A stretch of 14,877 nt of DNA. It comes from Candidatus Troglogloeales bacterium (GTDB lineage: Bacteria > Nitrospirota > Nitrospiria > SBBL01 > SBBT01). Location: positions 1-14,877 of the forward strand of contig SBBT01000196.1 of the NCBI GenBank assembly GCA_005239595.1, given 5' to 3'. The notes beneath the pieces are model-generated. The model was not told the DNA's origin. It made no database searches and was given only the letters and a program-made list of their open reading frames with translations. Numbering within the stretch: position 1 is the stretch's first letter; every line of letters begins with the position of its first letter. Positions 1 to 7,909 of the stretch are shown in pieces. Position numbers and translations under genes: made by a program.

Positions 1-17
1 CCCATGGGCGTATTTAG

Positions 18-39
18 CGATCGATACCAGTATCGATCG
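18..39. repeat. Perfect 10-bp inverted repeat
   Basis: CGATCGATAC and its exact reverse complement GTATCGATCG are separated by only two bases. It lies at the window edge before the decayed IS sequences, with a short open frame running through it to a stop at 64-66. It could be a protein-binding palindrome or the end of a mobile element, or it could lie in the tail of a gene cut by the window. No function is assigned. Confidence 0.6.
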
Positions 40-101
40 GATTATGTTCTCCGTCTTTACTCATGAAAACAAAAAGAAAAAAACTTTCACCCCATTCTTC
101 C

Positions 102-151
102 TTGACACATAATATTTGACATTACCTAGACACCAGAAAAAATTAGACACC
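102..151. repeat. Short direct repeats, possible IS terminal region
   Basis: TTGACA occurs at 102-107 and 116-121, and TAGACACC occurs at 127-134 and 144-151. They lie 70-120 bases ahead of the ISNCY-like transposase fragment, where the left end of such an element would be expected. Repeated short motifs of this kind are compatible with transposase-binding sites at an IS end, but the matching right end is not in the window, so this remains a suggestion. Confidence 0.3.
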
Positions 152-220
152 TCAGTGATAGCTGAAACAAAATATCAGTAAGATAACTTCTGATGAAAAT
201 AGAACACCAGGAAAGAAGGG

Positions 221-412
221 ATGATTTTACTGACGATGGAAGACGAGAAACGATTGATTGTGGTTCAGAAGGTGATGGACGGGACAATGGATAGGGAGGC
301 CGGGGCGAAGGTCTTGGGTTTTTCAGAAAGGCAGATGTATCGGCTGATGGCATCCGTTTAAAAGAGAGGCCCCTCGGGTTTGGTCCATGGGAATCGGGGG
401 AATCAGTACGCA
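221..412 (+). pseudogene. ISNCY/IS1202-like transposase, N-terminal remnant
   Basis: An ATG at 221, preceded by a GAAAGAAGGG purine stretch, opens a 46-codon frame. It encodes a resolvase-like helix-turn-helix (residues about 22-42, including EAGAKVLGFSERQMYRL), then stops at TAA 359-361. The same frame continues beyond the stop as KRGPSGLVHGNRGN, which resembles the GLVHGNRG segment that follows the HTH in ISNCY-type transposases. That shows an in-frame nonsense mutation rather than a real 46-residue gene. Similarity ends near 405-412, where an unrelated transposase fragment on the other strand begins, so the whole DDE catalytic part is missing. The family call is from memory of the HTH plus the VHGNRG motif. 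Confidence 0.6.
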
Positions 413-1181
413 CGCAAAGACGGCGTCGATCCCCTTGCGCGATCCTTTAACACCATTAATCACGAACAGAACTTTATGATCCAATTTCAGACATCGGTAC
501 TGTAGCTCATTGAGAAAATCCCGGACCACTTTCTCATGCTAAGTTCCCGCCTCAATTGCATCCAGGATGACCTTTTCTCCCTGAAGCGTTACGCCAAGAG
601 CAATAATCATCTCATTCTTAGCAAAGCGCTTCCCATCCATAAAAATGACAAGCAGACCCAGAGGACTCAAATCCCGGTTCTGAAACGTCTCAAGTCGTTT
701 GGCCGATGCCTGAATAAACTGATGGGAAATGCTGCTCTTCGTTATCCCAAAAGTGGAAGGAATCTGAAGGGCCGTCTTCTCGAATTTCCGGGTGCTTATC
801 CCGTTAATGATCTGGACTACTGCGTGGTGATTGCATGCATGAGGTGGAATGCCCTGTAACTTTCCAGGGAAACCTCCTTGCCAGTTGCCTGATTCCGAAC
901 CCTTGGCACCGCAATCGACAACTTCTGGCTTCCCAAACAGACCGAGCCAGGATTCGAGTCCCAACCCTTCATCGCATTCGCATCGCGCCGATAGTAACCG
1001 CCGGCCAATCGGGTGACTTCGGATTAAAGCTCTTCTTCAACCGCTATGAGCCCAAGCGGGATCATTTGCTGGATCAATTCTATTCGGCCATCCACTTTGT
1101 ATCCGTTCTTAATCATTTCCATTGTTGCTTTAACACGAGGTGTGTGTTGCTTTTTCCTTGCCTTTTCTCTATTCTTTTCAT
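408..1181 (-). pseudogene. IS256/Mutator-family transposase, decayed and 3'-truncated
   Basis: Read on the minus strand, a plausible original start is the ATG at 1181-1179, preceded by AGGAGG four bases upstream (MKRIEKRQGK). A frameshift near 1140 moves into a frame containing YKVDGRIELIQQMIPLGLIAVEEEL. Lesions follow in order: a TAA at 1026-1024, after which the same frame continues EVTRLAGG and VPRVRNQATGKEVSLESY; a second frameshift near 840; and a TAG at 541-539, followed in frame by HEKVVRDFLNEL and KVLFVINGVKGSRKGI. The segments LVIFMDGKRF and ALGVTLQGEKVIL are typical of Mutator transposases around the first catalytic Asp. Similarity stops near base 410, so the C-terminal catalytic region is lost. 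At least four lesions make it inactive. Confidence 0.85.
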
Positions 1182-1473
1182 GTGGCCTCCTGGGTTGATG
1201 TGTCGATCCTGCCGTTCTTACCGATTGCAAAATCTACATTATCGATTCGGAGGGCACTTTGCAATTTCAACTAATGATAGGACATTCTTGGGGAGAGTAA
1301 TAGCGGGTATCCTTTTGCGGGGGGTGGGTCCATTTTGCTTTATCGAAACCCTTTCTAAGTGACCATGTTACTTTATCATTCATAACAAGATCGATATGCA
1401 GGCTGATATGCAGGAGATAAAGTTGAAATTCATGCCCTCCCTAGCTTAGACTCTCTATTTTAAGGGAAAACCT
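1182..1473. other. Intergenic stretch: end of Mutator remnant plus def leader
   Basis: The part nearest 1182 is the 5' flank of the decayed IS256/Mutator element. A GGGTTTCGATAAAGC-type sequence on the minus strand near 1335-1355 could be its terminal inverted repeat, but the partner end is lost. Bases 1393-1402 and 1405-1414 are a direct repeat, GATATGCAGG. A weak promoter candidate for def follows. No coding frame with convincing protein features was seen. Confidence 0.4.
1423..1452 (+). promoter_or_regulatory. Candidate sigma70-type promoter for def-fmt
   Basis: TTGAAA at 1423-1428 and TAGACT at 1447-1452 are separated by 18 bases, ending 21 bases before the def ATG. The -10 match is only moderate, so this is a candidate. 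It would drive def and the closely spaced fmt. Confidence 0.3.
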
Positions 1474-2001
1474 ATGGCCATCATGGAGATTCTAAAGTAT
1501 CCGGAACCGGTGTTGCTTTGTAAGGCCGGAATGGTTCATCAAATAGATGGGGCGCTTCAGAAGCGAATTGATGACATGATAGAAACATTATATGCCGTGC
1601 CGGGACTCGGGCTGGCCGCTCCCCAGGTGGGGGATTCAATCCGTCTTTTTATCTACGACATGTCTCTACATGAGAAAGAGGTGAAAGCACGCAAGGGCCC
1701 TCTGGTGGTGATCAACCCGGAAATTGTCGCAATGGAGGGGGAAGATCTTTCAGAAGAAGGATGTCTTTCCATTCCGGGTTATCAAGAGATAGTGAAACGG
1801 GCCTATCGTGTTCAATTGCAAGGGATTGACCGGGAAGGGAAGGAAATCCGTGTCATCGGTGAAGGATTGTTGGCCAGGCTATTTCAGCATGAGATTGATC
1901 ATATCAATGGTGTCTTAATGATCGATCGTTTCAGTAGCCTAAAAAAGGACATTTTCTTTAGAAAACTCAAGAAAAAGGCAAAGCAGGATGGATCTTTCTA
2001 A
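1474..2001 (+). CDS. def: Peptide deformylase
   Basis: It removes the N-formyl group from nascent bacterial proteins in the cytoplasm, undoing the modification made by Fmt on initiator tRNA. All three family motifs are present in the 175-residue product: GLGLAAPQ (residues 44-51), EGCLS (95-99) and QHEIDH (138-143). By family knowledge C97, H139 and H143 bind the metal and E140 is the catalytic acid/base. Length is normal for the family. An AAGGGA Shine-Dalgarno at 1462-1467 lies six bases before the ATG. fmt follows after two bases, the classic def-fmt pairing. The C-terminal tail is Lys-rich. Nothing suggests damage. Confidence 0.96.
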   Translation: MAIMEILKYPEPVLLCKAGMVHQIDGALQKRIDDMIETLYAVPGLGLAAPQVGDSIRLFIYDMSLHEKEVKARKGPLVVINPEIVAMEGEDLSEEGCLSIPGYQEIVKRAYRVQLQGIDREGKEIRVIGEGLLARLFQHEIDHINGVLMIDRFSSLKKDIFFRKLKKKAKQDGSF

Positions 2002-2003
2002 AG

Positions 2004-2960
2004 ATGCCACGTTCCCCTAAAAGACTCCGTATCGTCTTTATGGGAACGCCCAATTTTGCCCTCCCCTCTCTGGAAGTCCTCTTAAAAAGCGAAGAGGTTG
2101 TAGCCGTTATAACACAGCCGGACCGCCCCAAGGGACGAGGAGGGGTTATTGCCTCCCCTCCGGTGAAGATCGCCGCCGAGGGGAAATCGTTGCTGATCTT
2201 CCAGCCCGAACGAATCAAAAAAGATATCCTCGTGTTACAAACTTTGGTTCAACTCGCTCCGGATGTTGTGGTGGTTGTGGCGTTTGGGCAAATGCTTCCA
2301 AAAGAGGTTTTAAGTATCCCGCGATTCGGCTGTATCAACCTTCATCCGTCACTTCTTCCAAAATACCGCGGCGCCGCTCCTATGCAATGGGTGTTAATTT
2401 ATGGAGAAAGAGAGACAGGGGTGACCACAATGCAGGTGGATGAGAAAATGGATAGCGGCCCGATCCTCCTTCGCCGTACGACCGCCGTTGATCCGAACGA
2501 GACTGCTGAAACCCTTTCCACCCGTCTTGCCAAGATGGGGGCGGATCTTTTAGTTGAGACGTTGTCCCGGTTAAAAGAAGGGACACTGATTCCGACAGAG
2601 CAGGACGAGAAAGAGGCTACCCTTGTCCCGATTCTTAAAAAAGAAGACGGACTGATTCGCTGGCATGACGATGTCCGTGCCATCTTTAATCGGTGGCGGG
2701 GTGTGATCCCCTGGCCTGGGACAACAACTTTCTGCCAGGGGAAACGATGGAAGATCCCCTCTCTGCGCATCGGGGGTATCGAAGGAATATGGGGCAGACC
2801 CGGGGAAGTTTTAGGTCTTTCCGAAAACGGACTTGAAGTAGCATCAGGGAGCGGTTATATTGTGGTAGAAAAATTGCAAATAGAAGGAGGACGGCCGATG
2901 ACGCCTGTTGAATATGTGAGAGGCCACTCAATCCCAAAAGGATCTGTTTTAGGCCATTGA
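2004..2960 (+). CDS. fmt: Methionyl-tRNA formyltransferase
   Basis: It transfers a formyl group from 10-formyl-tetrahydrofolate to Met-tRNA(fMet), marking it for initiation. The 318-residue protein begins with a Rossmann-like strand and MGTPNFAL (13-20). It carries the PDRPKGRGG loop (39-47), corresponding to the tRNA-contacting loop of the family, and INLHPSLLPKYRGAAP (111-126) with N112 and H114. D150 in EKMDSGPIL completes the expected Asn-His-Asp catalytic set. The C-terminal part (about 215-318) is the OB-like tRNA-binding domain, ending in the family-typical PVEYVRGH segment. The ATG is two bases after the def stop and has no good Shine-Dalgarno of its own, so translational coupling to def is likely. 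Confidence 0.95.
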   Translation: MPRSPKRLRIVFMGTPNFALPSLEVLLKSEEVVAVITQPDRPKGRGGVIASPPVKIAAEGKSLLIFQPERIKKDILVLQTLVQLAPDVVVVVAFGQMLPKEVLSIPRFGCINLHPSLLPKYRGAAPMQWVLIYGERETGVTTMQVDEKMDSGPILLRRTTAVDPNETAETLSTRLAKMGADLLVETLSRLKEGTLIPTEQDEKEATLVPILKKEDGLIRWHDDVRAIFNRWRGVIPWPGTTTFCQGKRWKIPSLRIGGIEGIWGRPGEVLGLSENGLEVASGSGYIVVEKLQIEGGRPMTPVEYVRGHSIPKGSVLGH

Positions 2961-3017
2961 AAGGCCGGCAGGTAGGTTCTCTCTGCTTGATCGGTTTTCG
3001 ATAGTCTGTTTTATACG

Positions 3018-3026
3018 AAGGAGGTG
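3018..3026 (+). promoter_or_regulatory. Strong Shine-Dalgarno that fixes a TTG start for htpX
   Basis: AAGGAGGTG is a near-complete match to the 16S anti-SD and lies four bases before TTG at 3031. The next in-frame ATG at 3058 has no such signal and would remove part of the first membrane segment. Confidence 0.8.
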
Positions 3027-3030
3027 TTTC

Positions 3031-3888
3031 TTGAACGTATTAAAGACCACAGTTTTTATGGTGTTCCTGACTGTTTTGCTTGTTTTTGTCGGGGCCGCAT
3101 TGGGAGGAGAAAACGGGGCGACTATCGCCTTTGTAATCGCATTCGCTCTAAATGGTATCAGCTACTGGTTTTCAGATAAAATCGTGCTGGCCATGTATCG
3201 GGCGCGTCCCGTGACGGAAACGGAGTTACCCTTGGTCCATGGCATTGTCACCGAGCTGACCCAACGGGCTGGCATGCCGATGCCGAAAATCTATTGGATC
3301 GACAGCGCTTCTCCGAATGCCTTTGCAACAGGCCGCAATCCCTACCACGCGGCGGTGGCGGTCACCAGCGGCGTTCTGAACATCCTGAACCGTGAGGAGC
3401 TCGCAGGTGTTCTGGCGCACGAACTTTCTCACATACGCCACCGTGATATCCTCATCGGAACCATCGCGGCAACCATCGCCGGCGCCATATCGATGCTGGC
3501 CAATATGGCGCAGTGGTCCTTGATGTTCGGAGGATTCGGCGGCCGCTCCGACCATCGTGAGAGACACGGCGGTATCGGCGCAATTGCCATGATGGTCCTG
3601 GCCCCGATCGCTGCAATGCTGATTCAGATGGCCATTTCCCGCTCCAGAGAATTTCAGGCCGATGCGGGAGGGGCAAAACTTTGTGGCAACCCCCTCTGGC
3701 TTGCCAACGCCTTGAGAAAATTGCACGCGGGCACCGCGCGCATCCCGTTGGACGCCAACCCGGCGACCGCCCACATGTTTATCGTCAGCCCGCTTTCCTC
3801 CGGCGGATGGACCTCCCTTTTTTCAACCCATCCTCCCATGCAAGAGCGCGTTGCCCGATTAGAAGGGATGGCGTACAGCGTGCGATGA
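3031..3888 (+). CDS. htpX: HtpX-family membrane zinc metalloprotease (M48)
   Basis: This is an inner-membrane protease associated with quality control of misfolded membrane proteins. In the 285-residue protein, two N-terminal membrane segments (about 5-24 and 29-47) precede a cytoplasmic catalytic region with HELSH at 130-134 (zinc ligands H130 and H134, catalytic E131). Two further hydrophobic segments follow (about 141-161 and 183-203), then SREFQAD (205-211), where E207 is the expected third zinc ligand. This order is typical of HtpX. Translation starts at TTG with a very strong Shine-Dalgarno. The stop overlaps the rpe start (ATGA at 3885-3888). In some deltaproteobacteria htpX also lies in a def-fmt-rpe neighbourhood (recalled, not checked). 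Confidence 0.93.
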   Translation: MNVLKTTVFMVFLTVLLVFVGAALGGENGATIAFVIAFALNGISYWFSDKIVLAMYRARPVTETELPLVHGIVTELTQRAGMPMPKIYWIDSASPNAFATGRNPYHAAVAVTSGVLNILNREELAGVLAHELSHIRHRDILIGTIAATIAGAISMLANMAQWSLMFGGFGGRSDHRERHGGIGAIAMMVLAPIAAMLIQMAISRSREFQADAGGAKLCGNPLWLANALRKLHAGTARIPLDANPATAHMFIVSPLSSGGWTSLFSTHPPMQERVARLEGMAYSVR

Positions 3889-4586
3889 ACGATTCAAAGA
3901 GTAAAAGAGCGGTCAAGATTGTCCCGTCGCTGTTATCCTGTGACTTCTCGCGACTTGGGGAAGAGATTAAAGCGGTCGATGCGGCCGGAGCCGATTGGAT
4001 CCATATCGATGTGATGGACGGCCGATTTGTCCCGAACTTAACAGTCGGTCCACTCGTTGTTGCGGCGGCGAAAAAGGCAACGGCATTGCCGCTTGACGTC
4101 CATTTGATGATCGTTGAGCCGGAAGATCTGATTCCCGAATTTATCAAAGAAGGGGCAGATTCCATTACCGTCCATGTGGAGGCCTGCCCACACCTTCACC
4201 GGACCATCCAGCTGATCAAGCAGCACGGGTCAAAGGCGGGCGTAACGCTTAATCCCGCAACACCCATTTCTTCCATCGAGGAGATTTTAGGCGAGGTCGA
4301 TCTTCTCCTGATTATGTCCGTTAATCCCGGTTTTGGAGGACAGAAGTTTATCCCCAGTGCCATTGATAAAATCCGCGCGGTCCGAAAGATGATAGACGAC
4401 CGCGGCCTGACTGTGGACTTGGAGGTGGACGGAGGGGTTAAGATCGACAATATCGGAATACTGGCCGAGGCGGGGGCCAATATCTTCGTCGCAGGCTCAG
4501 CCATTTTTGAAAGCCTTCATTATACGCGCACCATTCAAGAGATGCGCAAGTCCGCCCAGTCCATGTACGTTCATTGCCCGTCTTGA
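3885..4586 (+). CDS. rpe: Ribulose-phosphate 3-epimerase
   Basis: It interconverts D-ribulose 5-phosphate and D-xylulose 5-phosphate in the pentose phosphate or Calvin pathways. The 233-residue TIM barrel shows PSLLSCDF (14-21), HIDVMDGRFVPN (40-51), DVHLMI (71-76), MSVNPGFGGQ (144-153), VDGGV (181-185) and AGSAIF (203-208). H40, D42, H73 and D182 are the expected metal ligands, and D42 and D182 the acid/base pair. I start it at ATG 3885, which overlaps the htpX TGA as ATGA. The frame is open for 68 more codons upstream, but that part lies inside htpX and encodes nothing family-like. Length and motifs then fit the family exactly. Coupling to htpX explains the lack of a good local Shine-Dalgarno. 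Confidence 0.95.
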   Translation: MNDSKSKRAVKIVPSLLSCDFSRLGEEIKAVDAAGADWIHIDVMDGRFVPNLTVGPLVVAAAKKATALPLDVHLMIVEPEDLIPEFIKEGADSITVHVEACPHLHRTIQLIKQHGSKAGVTLNPATPISSIEEILGEVDLLLIMSVNPGFGGQKFIPSAIDKIRAVRKMIDDRGLTVDLEVDGGVKIDNIGILAEAGANIFVAGSAIFESLHYTRTIQEMRKSAQSMYVHCPS

Positions 4587-4635
4587 CAAACCGCACCCTG
4601 CACCTTACGCTTAGAAAAATTTAACGGATTGATTC

Positions 4636-6207
4636 ATGACAGACGCCGGGATCCTAAAATTAGCCGAAACGCTACATCCCCTGGAAAAAAAGATTCTCAC
4701 CCTCTTTTGCAAGGATTCGCAACGCTCTGAAGAAGAGATGCTGCGCGATTCCTCCCTGCATCCCTCCCAGCTTTCAATGGGCATAGGATGGCTCCAGACA
4801 AAAGAGATTCTAAAAGTTGTCGATGAAAAAAGAAGGGCATGTGTCTTGTTGACGGAAATAGGCCTCTCTTACGCCAAAAACAGGAATCCGCCGCTTCGGA
4901 TCGCCGACGAAATCCGTCAGAAGCAAGGGCTTAGTGTTGCTGATTTGAAGCGGCAGTCTGATTTTGATGCGGAAGAGCTAAGCTCCGCTATCGGCGCCCT
5001 CAAAGAAGCGGGGGCCATTCGTTTTGCGCCGGGGGGCGTTCTGGAATTACTGGACCGTTCAAACCTGTCGGAGTTTGAGCGGCTACAGGAGACCATTGAT
5101 TATCTTGCGTCACAAGAGAACGGTGTGGAGATCACCCTCCTCCCTGGTCCATTCCAGGCGATCGTTGCTGCCTATCATCGAAAACGGGGAAAATCAAAAG
5201 GGATCTTTCGGGTCGATGAACGGATCGTTAGAACCTATGCCACCACAGAGCGATTCCCCCCGCTTTACCAGGCGATGCAGGGTCTTCAACCCTCGGATGA
5301 AATTGGCGGGCTGACTCCCGAAATGCTCAAAGATGGACAATGGCGCGGCAGAAGCTTCCGAAAGTATAACATCTCGCTTCCCCCCTCGCGTATCAGCGGC
5401 GGGAGGAAGCATCCTTATAAGAGTTTTCTCGACCAGGTAAAACACAAACTGGTCTCGATGGGTTTCTCGGAAATGCGAGGCCCGCTGGTTGAAAGCGAGT
5501 TTTGGAATATGGACGCCCTCTATATGCCACAACATCATCCGGCGCGGGAGATCCATGATGTCTATTTTGTGAAGAGTTCTCTGCAAGATCATGATATTCC
5601 TAGCGACATTCTTGCCCGGGTGGCGGCCTGCCATCAAACGGGCGGGATGAGCGGATCGTGCGGATGGCGATATTCCTTTGACACCGTAAGGACCCGGCGG
5701 CTTATTCTTCGCAGCCAGGGAACGGCGATATCCGCGCGAACGCTGGGAGGGAGGCCGAATATTCCTGGAAAGTATTTTTCGATTGCCCGCTGTTTTCGGT
5801 ATGATCATGTGGATGCGACCCACGCCCCCGACTTCTTCCAGGTGGAAGGAATTGTGCTCGGCCCCGAAATCCATTTTGGGGTTTTGCTAGGTTTATTAAC
5901 CCTCTTTGCAAAAGAGGTGGCGCGGGCCGAGGAGATTAAATTCCTTCCAGCTTATTTCCCTTTTACGGAACCATCCGTTGAGATGCACGTTCGACACCCA
6001 AAACTCGGCTGGATGGAGTTAGGCGGCGCGGGTCTTTTTCGTCCGGAGGTTACCCAACCGTTTGGAACCGATGTTCCTGTCATTGCGTGGGGACTTGGAT
6101 TGGATCGAATGGCGATGGTGGCGCTTTCCCTTTCCGATATTCGCGATCTCTTCTCTCCCGATTTAGGGCTTATCCGCAGTCAGAGCATCCAATATGCCAA
6201 CCATTGA
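4636..6207 (+). CDS. pheS: Phenylalanyl-tRNA synthetase alpha subunit, archaeal/eukaryotic type
   Basis: This is the catalytic subunit that activates Phe and charges tRNA(Phe) as part of an alpha2-beta2 enzyme. At 523 residues it is far longer than the usual bacterial PheS (about 330-350). Residues 1 to about 215 look like the winged-helix repeats that open archaeal/eukaryal alpha subunits. The class II core follows: motif 1 around 275-299 (GPLVESEFWNMDAL, then PQHHPARE), motif 2 around 380-405 (FSIARCFRYDHVDATH and FFQVEG) and motif 3 around 485-506 (GLGLDRMAM). Where the family usually reads R-T-H-T-T, this protein has RSQGT (359-363), putting Gln at the expected His. The start ATG has only a weak GGA upstream. 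The frame overlaps pheT by 14 bases. The domain layout clearly argues for the archaeal type; transfer is an inference. Confidence 0.93.
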   Translation: MTDAGILKLAETLHPLEKKILTLFCKDSQRSEEEMLRDSSLHPSQLSMGIGWLQTKEILKVVDEKRRACVLLTEIGLSYAKNRNPPLRIADEIRQKQGLSVADLKRQSDFDAEELSSAIGALKEAGAIRFAPGGVLELLDRSNLSEFERLQETIDYLASQENGVEITLLPGPFQAIVAAYHRKRGKSKGIFRVDERIVRTYATTERFPPLYQAMQGLQPSDEIGGLTPEMLKDGQWRGRSFRKYNISLPPSRISGGRKHPYKSFLDQVKHKLVSMGFSEMRGPLVESEFWNMDALYMPQHHPAREIHDVYFVKSSLQDHDIPSDILARVAACHQTGGMSGSCGWRYSFDTVRTRRLILRSQGTAISARTLGGRPNIPGKYFSIARCFRYDHVDATHAPDFFQVEGIVLGPEIHFGVLLGLLTLFAKEVARAEEIKFLPAYFPFTEPSVEMHVRHPKLGWMELGGAGLFRPEVTQPFGTDVPVIAWGLGLDRMAMVALSLSDIRDLFSPDLGLIRSQSIQYANH

Positions 6208-7909
6208 AATAAAAATAAGCGACTTTGAGACGCTGCTGGGCCGTCGCGTTGGCAGGGAGGCGTTGGAGGGGCTTCTCTGTAAAGTAAAAGGGGAGGTGAA
6301 AGAGTTCCTCCCAGAGGAAGATTATGCCAAATTAGAGCTCAATGATACCAACCGCCCTGATCTTTGGTCCACGGAAGGGATCGTACGCCAGATTCACCCT
6401 CCTGCCCGTATCTATCCGTTCTTTCAGCATGCCGCAGAGCGAACGGTTATCGTGTCAGAAAAGGTCGGTGTGATTCGACCTTATCTTGCAGCGTGCATTG
6501 TCCACGGGCCTCCGATCACAGAGACCATGCTCGTTCACCTGATCCAATCCCAGGAAAAACTTGCCGAGACTTACGGCCGTAGGCGGGAGATGGTCTCTAT
6601 AGGACTTTATCGCCTCCATAAGATTGCCTTTCCGGTCCGATATGACGCGGTGGATCCGGATCGTGCCTCTTTTATCCCGCTCGGATATGATCAGCCGGCG
6701 AGCTTTTCTGAAATCATCGCCCATCATCCAAAGGGAATCGCCTATGCCGCCGCCCTTCATGGCGCTAAAAGCTGTCCGATTTTAATGGATGCAAAGGGAC
6801 AGATCCTCTCATTTCCTCCGATCATTAACAGCCGCGAGATCGGCGAGGTGCAAACGGGTGATACCGATCTCTTTGTCGAGGTTACCGGTACCGATCTTCG
6901 GATGGTTCTGCTCACTTTAAATATCTTTGCCTGCAACTTTTACGACCGGGAATACACCATTGAACCGGTTTCTATCCATTTTCCAGGAGAGACCGAATTT
7001 GGGAAAGTAATTCGAATGCCTTTTGATTTCTCGCGGCCGATTCACTTGTTGGCGAAAGATTTCCATAGAGTTTTGGGAGAAGCAAGTCCGGTACAGGAGA
7101 TTGCAACCTCCTTGGAATCATTCGGCTATACTGTTACCTTCGAGGGGGATCGGCTGGCGGCGACTGCGCCACCCTATCGGGATGATACGATGCATCCCAT
7201 CGACGTGATTGAGGATTTTGCCATCAGTCGTGGATATGAAAGTTTTCGGCCCGAAATGCCTTCTTCGTTTACGATCGGACTCCTTTCTTCCATCGAGAGG
7301 TTTTCTGATCAGATCAGGGAAGAGATGATCGGCCATGGATTTGAAGAGATTATTTCAAACATCTTAAGCTCGCGTCAGAACCTGATAGATCGAATGAAGA
7401 TTAAAAATGCGCTCCGACCGGAGGCCTGTGTTATCGACATAGAAAATCCGATCACGGAACGTTTCTCAACCTTGCGGTCCTGGCTGCTGCCCTCTTTGCT
7501 GCAGGTTGAAGGGGTAAGCTCAAAGGCCTATTATCCCCATCGGGTTTTTGAGGTCGGAGAGGTGGCGCGGTTTAGGGCCTCCCAGGATGCAACAGAAACC
7601 TGTACCCGTCTGGCCGCCATGATTTCCCACCCAACAGCCAATTTTTCAGAGCTTCATTCCATACTGGAGGCCCTTTTCTATCGCCTGAGGCTTAAACTAT
7701 CTCTTGAGCCTGTTTTGCATCCCTCTTTTATCGAGGGTCGGGCAGGCTTGTTGATTGTCAACAAGCGTGAAGTGGGGATCATCGGAGAGATCGACCCGGA
7801 CGTTTTAACCCAATGGCAGATCGGCATGCCATCGGCCGCGTTTGAGATTGAAGCGGAACTTCTGAATAAGGGCGCTACGGTTTCCGGACCGACTGGACAA
7901 TTTGGCTAA
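6194..7909 (+). CDS. pheT: Phenylalanyl-tRNA synthetase beta subunit, archaeal/eukaryotic type
   Basis: This is the structural and editing subunit of PheRS; its B3/4 domain hydrolyses mischarged Tyr-tRNA(Phe). The 571-residue protein is much shorter than bacterial PheT (about 800). It has a B1-type start with LELNDTNRPDLWS (47-59), a B3/4 editing region (about 95-260, including SREIGEVQTGDTDLFVEVTG), and a B5 DNA-binding-like fold (about 275-352, ending IEDFAISRGY). A class II-like core (about 365-558) follows, with ENPITERFSTLRSWLLPSLL. The N-terminal EMAP/OB domain and the C-terminal FDX-ACB anticodon-binding domain of bacterial PheT are absent, as in archaea. The ATG lies inside pheS, so the two are coupled. 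The last dozen codons overlap the antisense rplT 3' end, so the C-terminal tail (SGPTGQFG) is shaped by that overlap. Confidence 0.92.
   Translation: MPTIEIKISDFETLLGRRVGREALEGLLCKVKGEVKEFLPEEDYAKLELNDTNRPDLWSTEGIVRQIHPPARIYPFFQHAAERTVIVSEKVGVIRPYLAACIVHGPPITETMLVHLIQSQEKLAETYGRRREMVSIGLYRLHKIAFPVRYDAVDPDRASFIPLGYDQPASFSEIIAHHPKGIAYAAALHGAKSCPILMDAKGQILSFPPIINSREIGEVQTGDTDLFVEVTGTDLRMVLLTLNIFACNFYDREYTIEPVSIHFPGETEFGKVIRMPFDFSRPIHLLAKDFHRVLGEASPVQEIATSLESFGYTVTFEGDRLAATAPPYRDDTMHPIDVIEDFAISRGYESFRPEMPSSFTIGLLSSIERFSDQIREEMIGHGFEEIISNILSSRQNLIDRMKIKNALRPEACVIDIENPITERFSTLRSWLLPSLLQVEGVSSKAYYPHRVFEVGEVARFRASQDATETCTRLAAMISHPTANFSELHSILEALFYRLRLKLSLEPVLHPSFIEGRAGLLIVNKREVGIIGEIDPDVLTQWQIGMPSAAFEIEAELLNKGATVSGPTGQFG

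Noticed and set aside
835..1362. Long plus-strand open frame (175 codons), and the 107-codon frame at 536-859
   Set aside because: They run opposite the decayed Mutator transposase, whose minus-strand frame segments have clear family motifs; their own translations show no recognisable domain.
2987..3017. Promoter ahead of htpX (TTGATC with TTTATA/TATACG)
   Set aside because: Spacing and box matches cannot be satisfied together; evidence too weak to list.
3226..3774. 182-codon minus-strand frame opposite htpX
   Set aside because: It is antisense to the HELSH-containing protease sequence; no family features were seen.
3681..3884. N-terminal extension of rpe by 68 codons
   Set aside because: This stretch lies inside htpX, carries no family features and would push Rpe well above its usual length; the ATGA overlap start fits both genes.
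4583..4611. Promoter for pheST (TTGACA overlapping the rpe stop)
   Set aside because: The -35 is perfect, but the -10 at 17 bases is TACGCT, a poor match, so pheST may simply be read through from rpe.
5194..5874. 226-codon minus-strand frame opposite pheS
   Set aside because: This is a shadow of the strongly conserved PheS core; the product shows no motif and has irregular composition.
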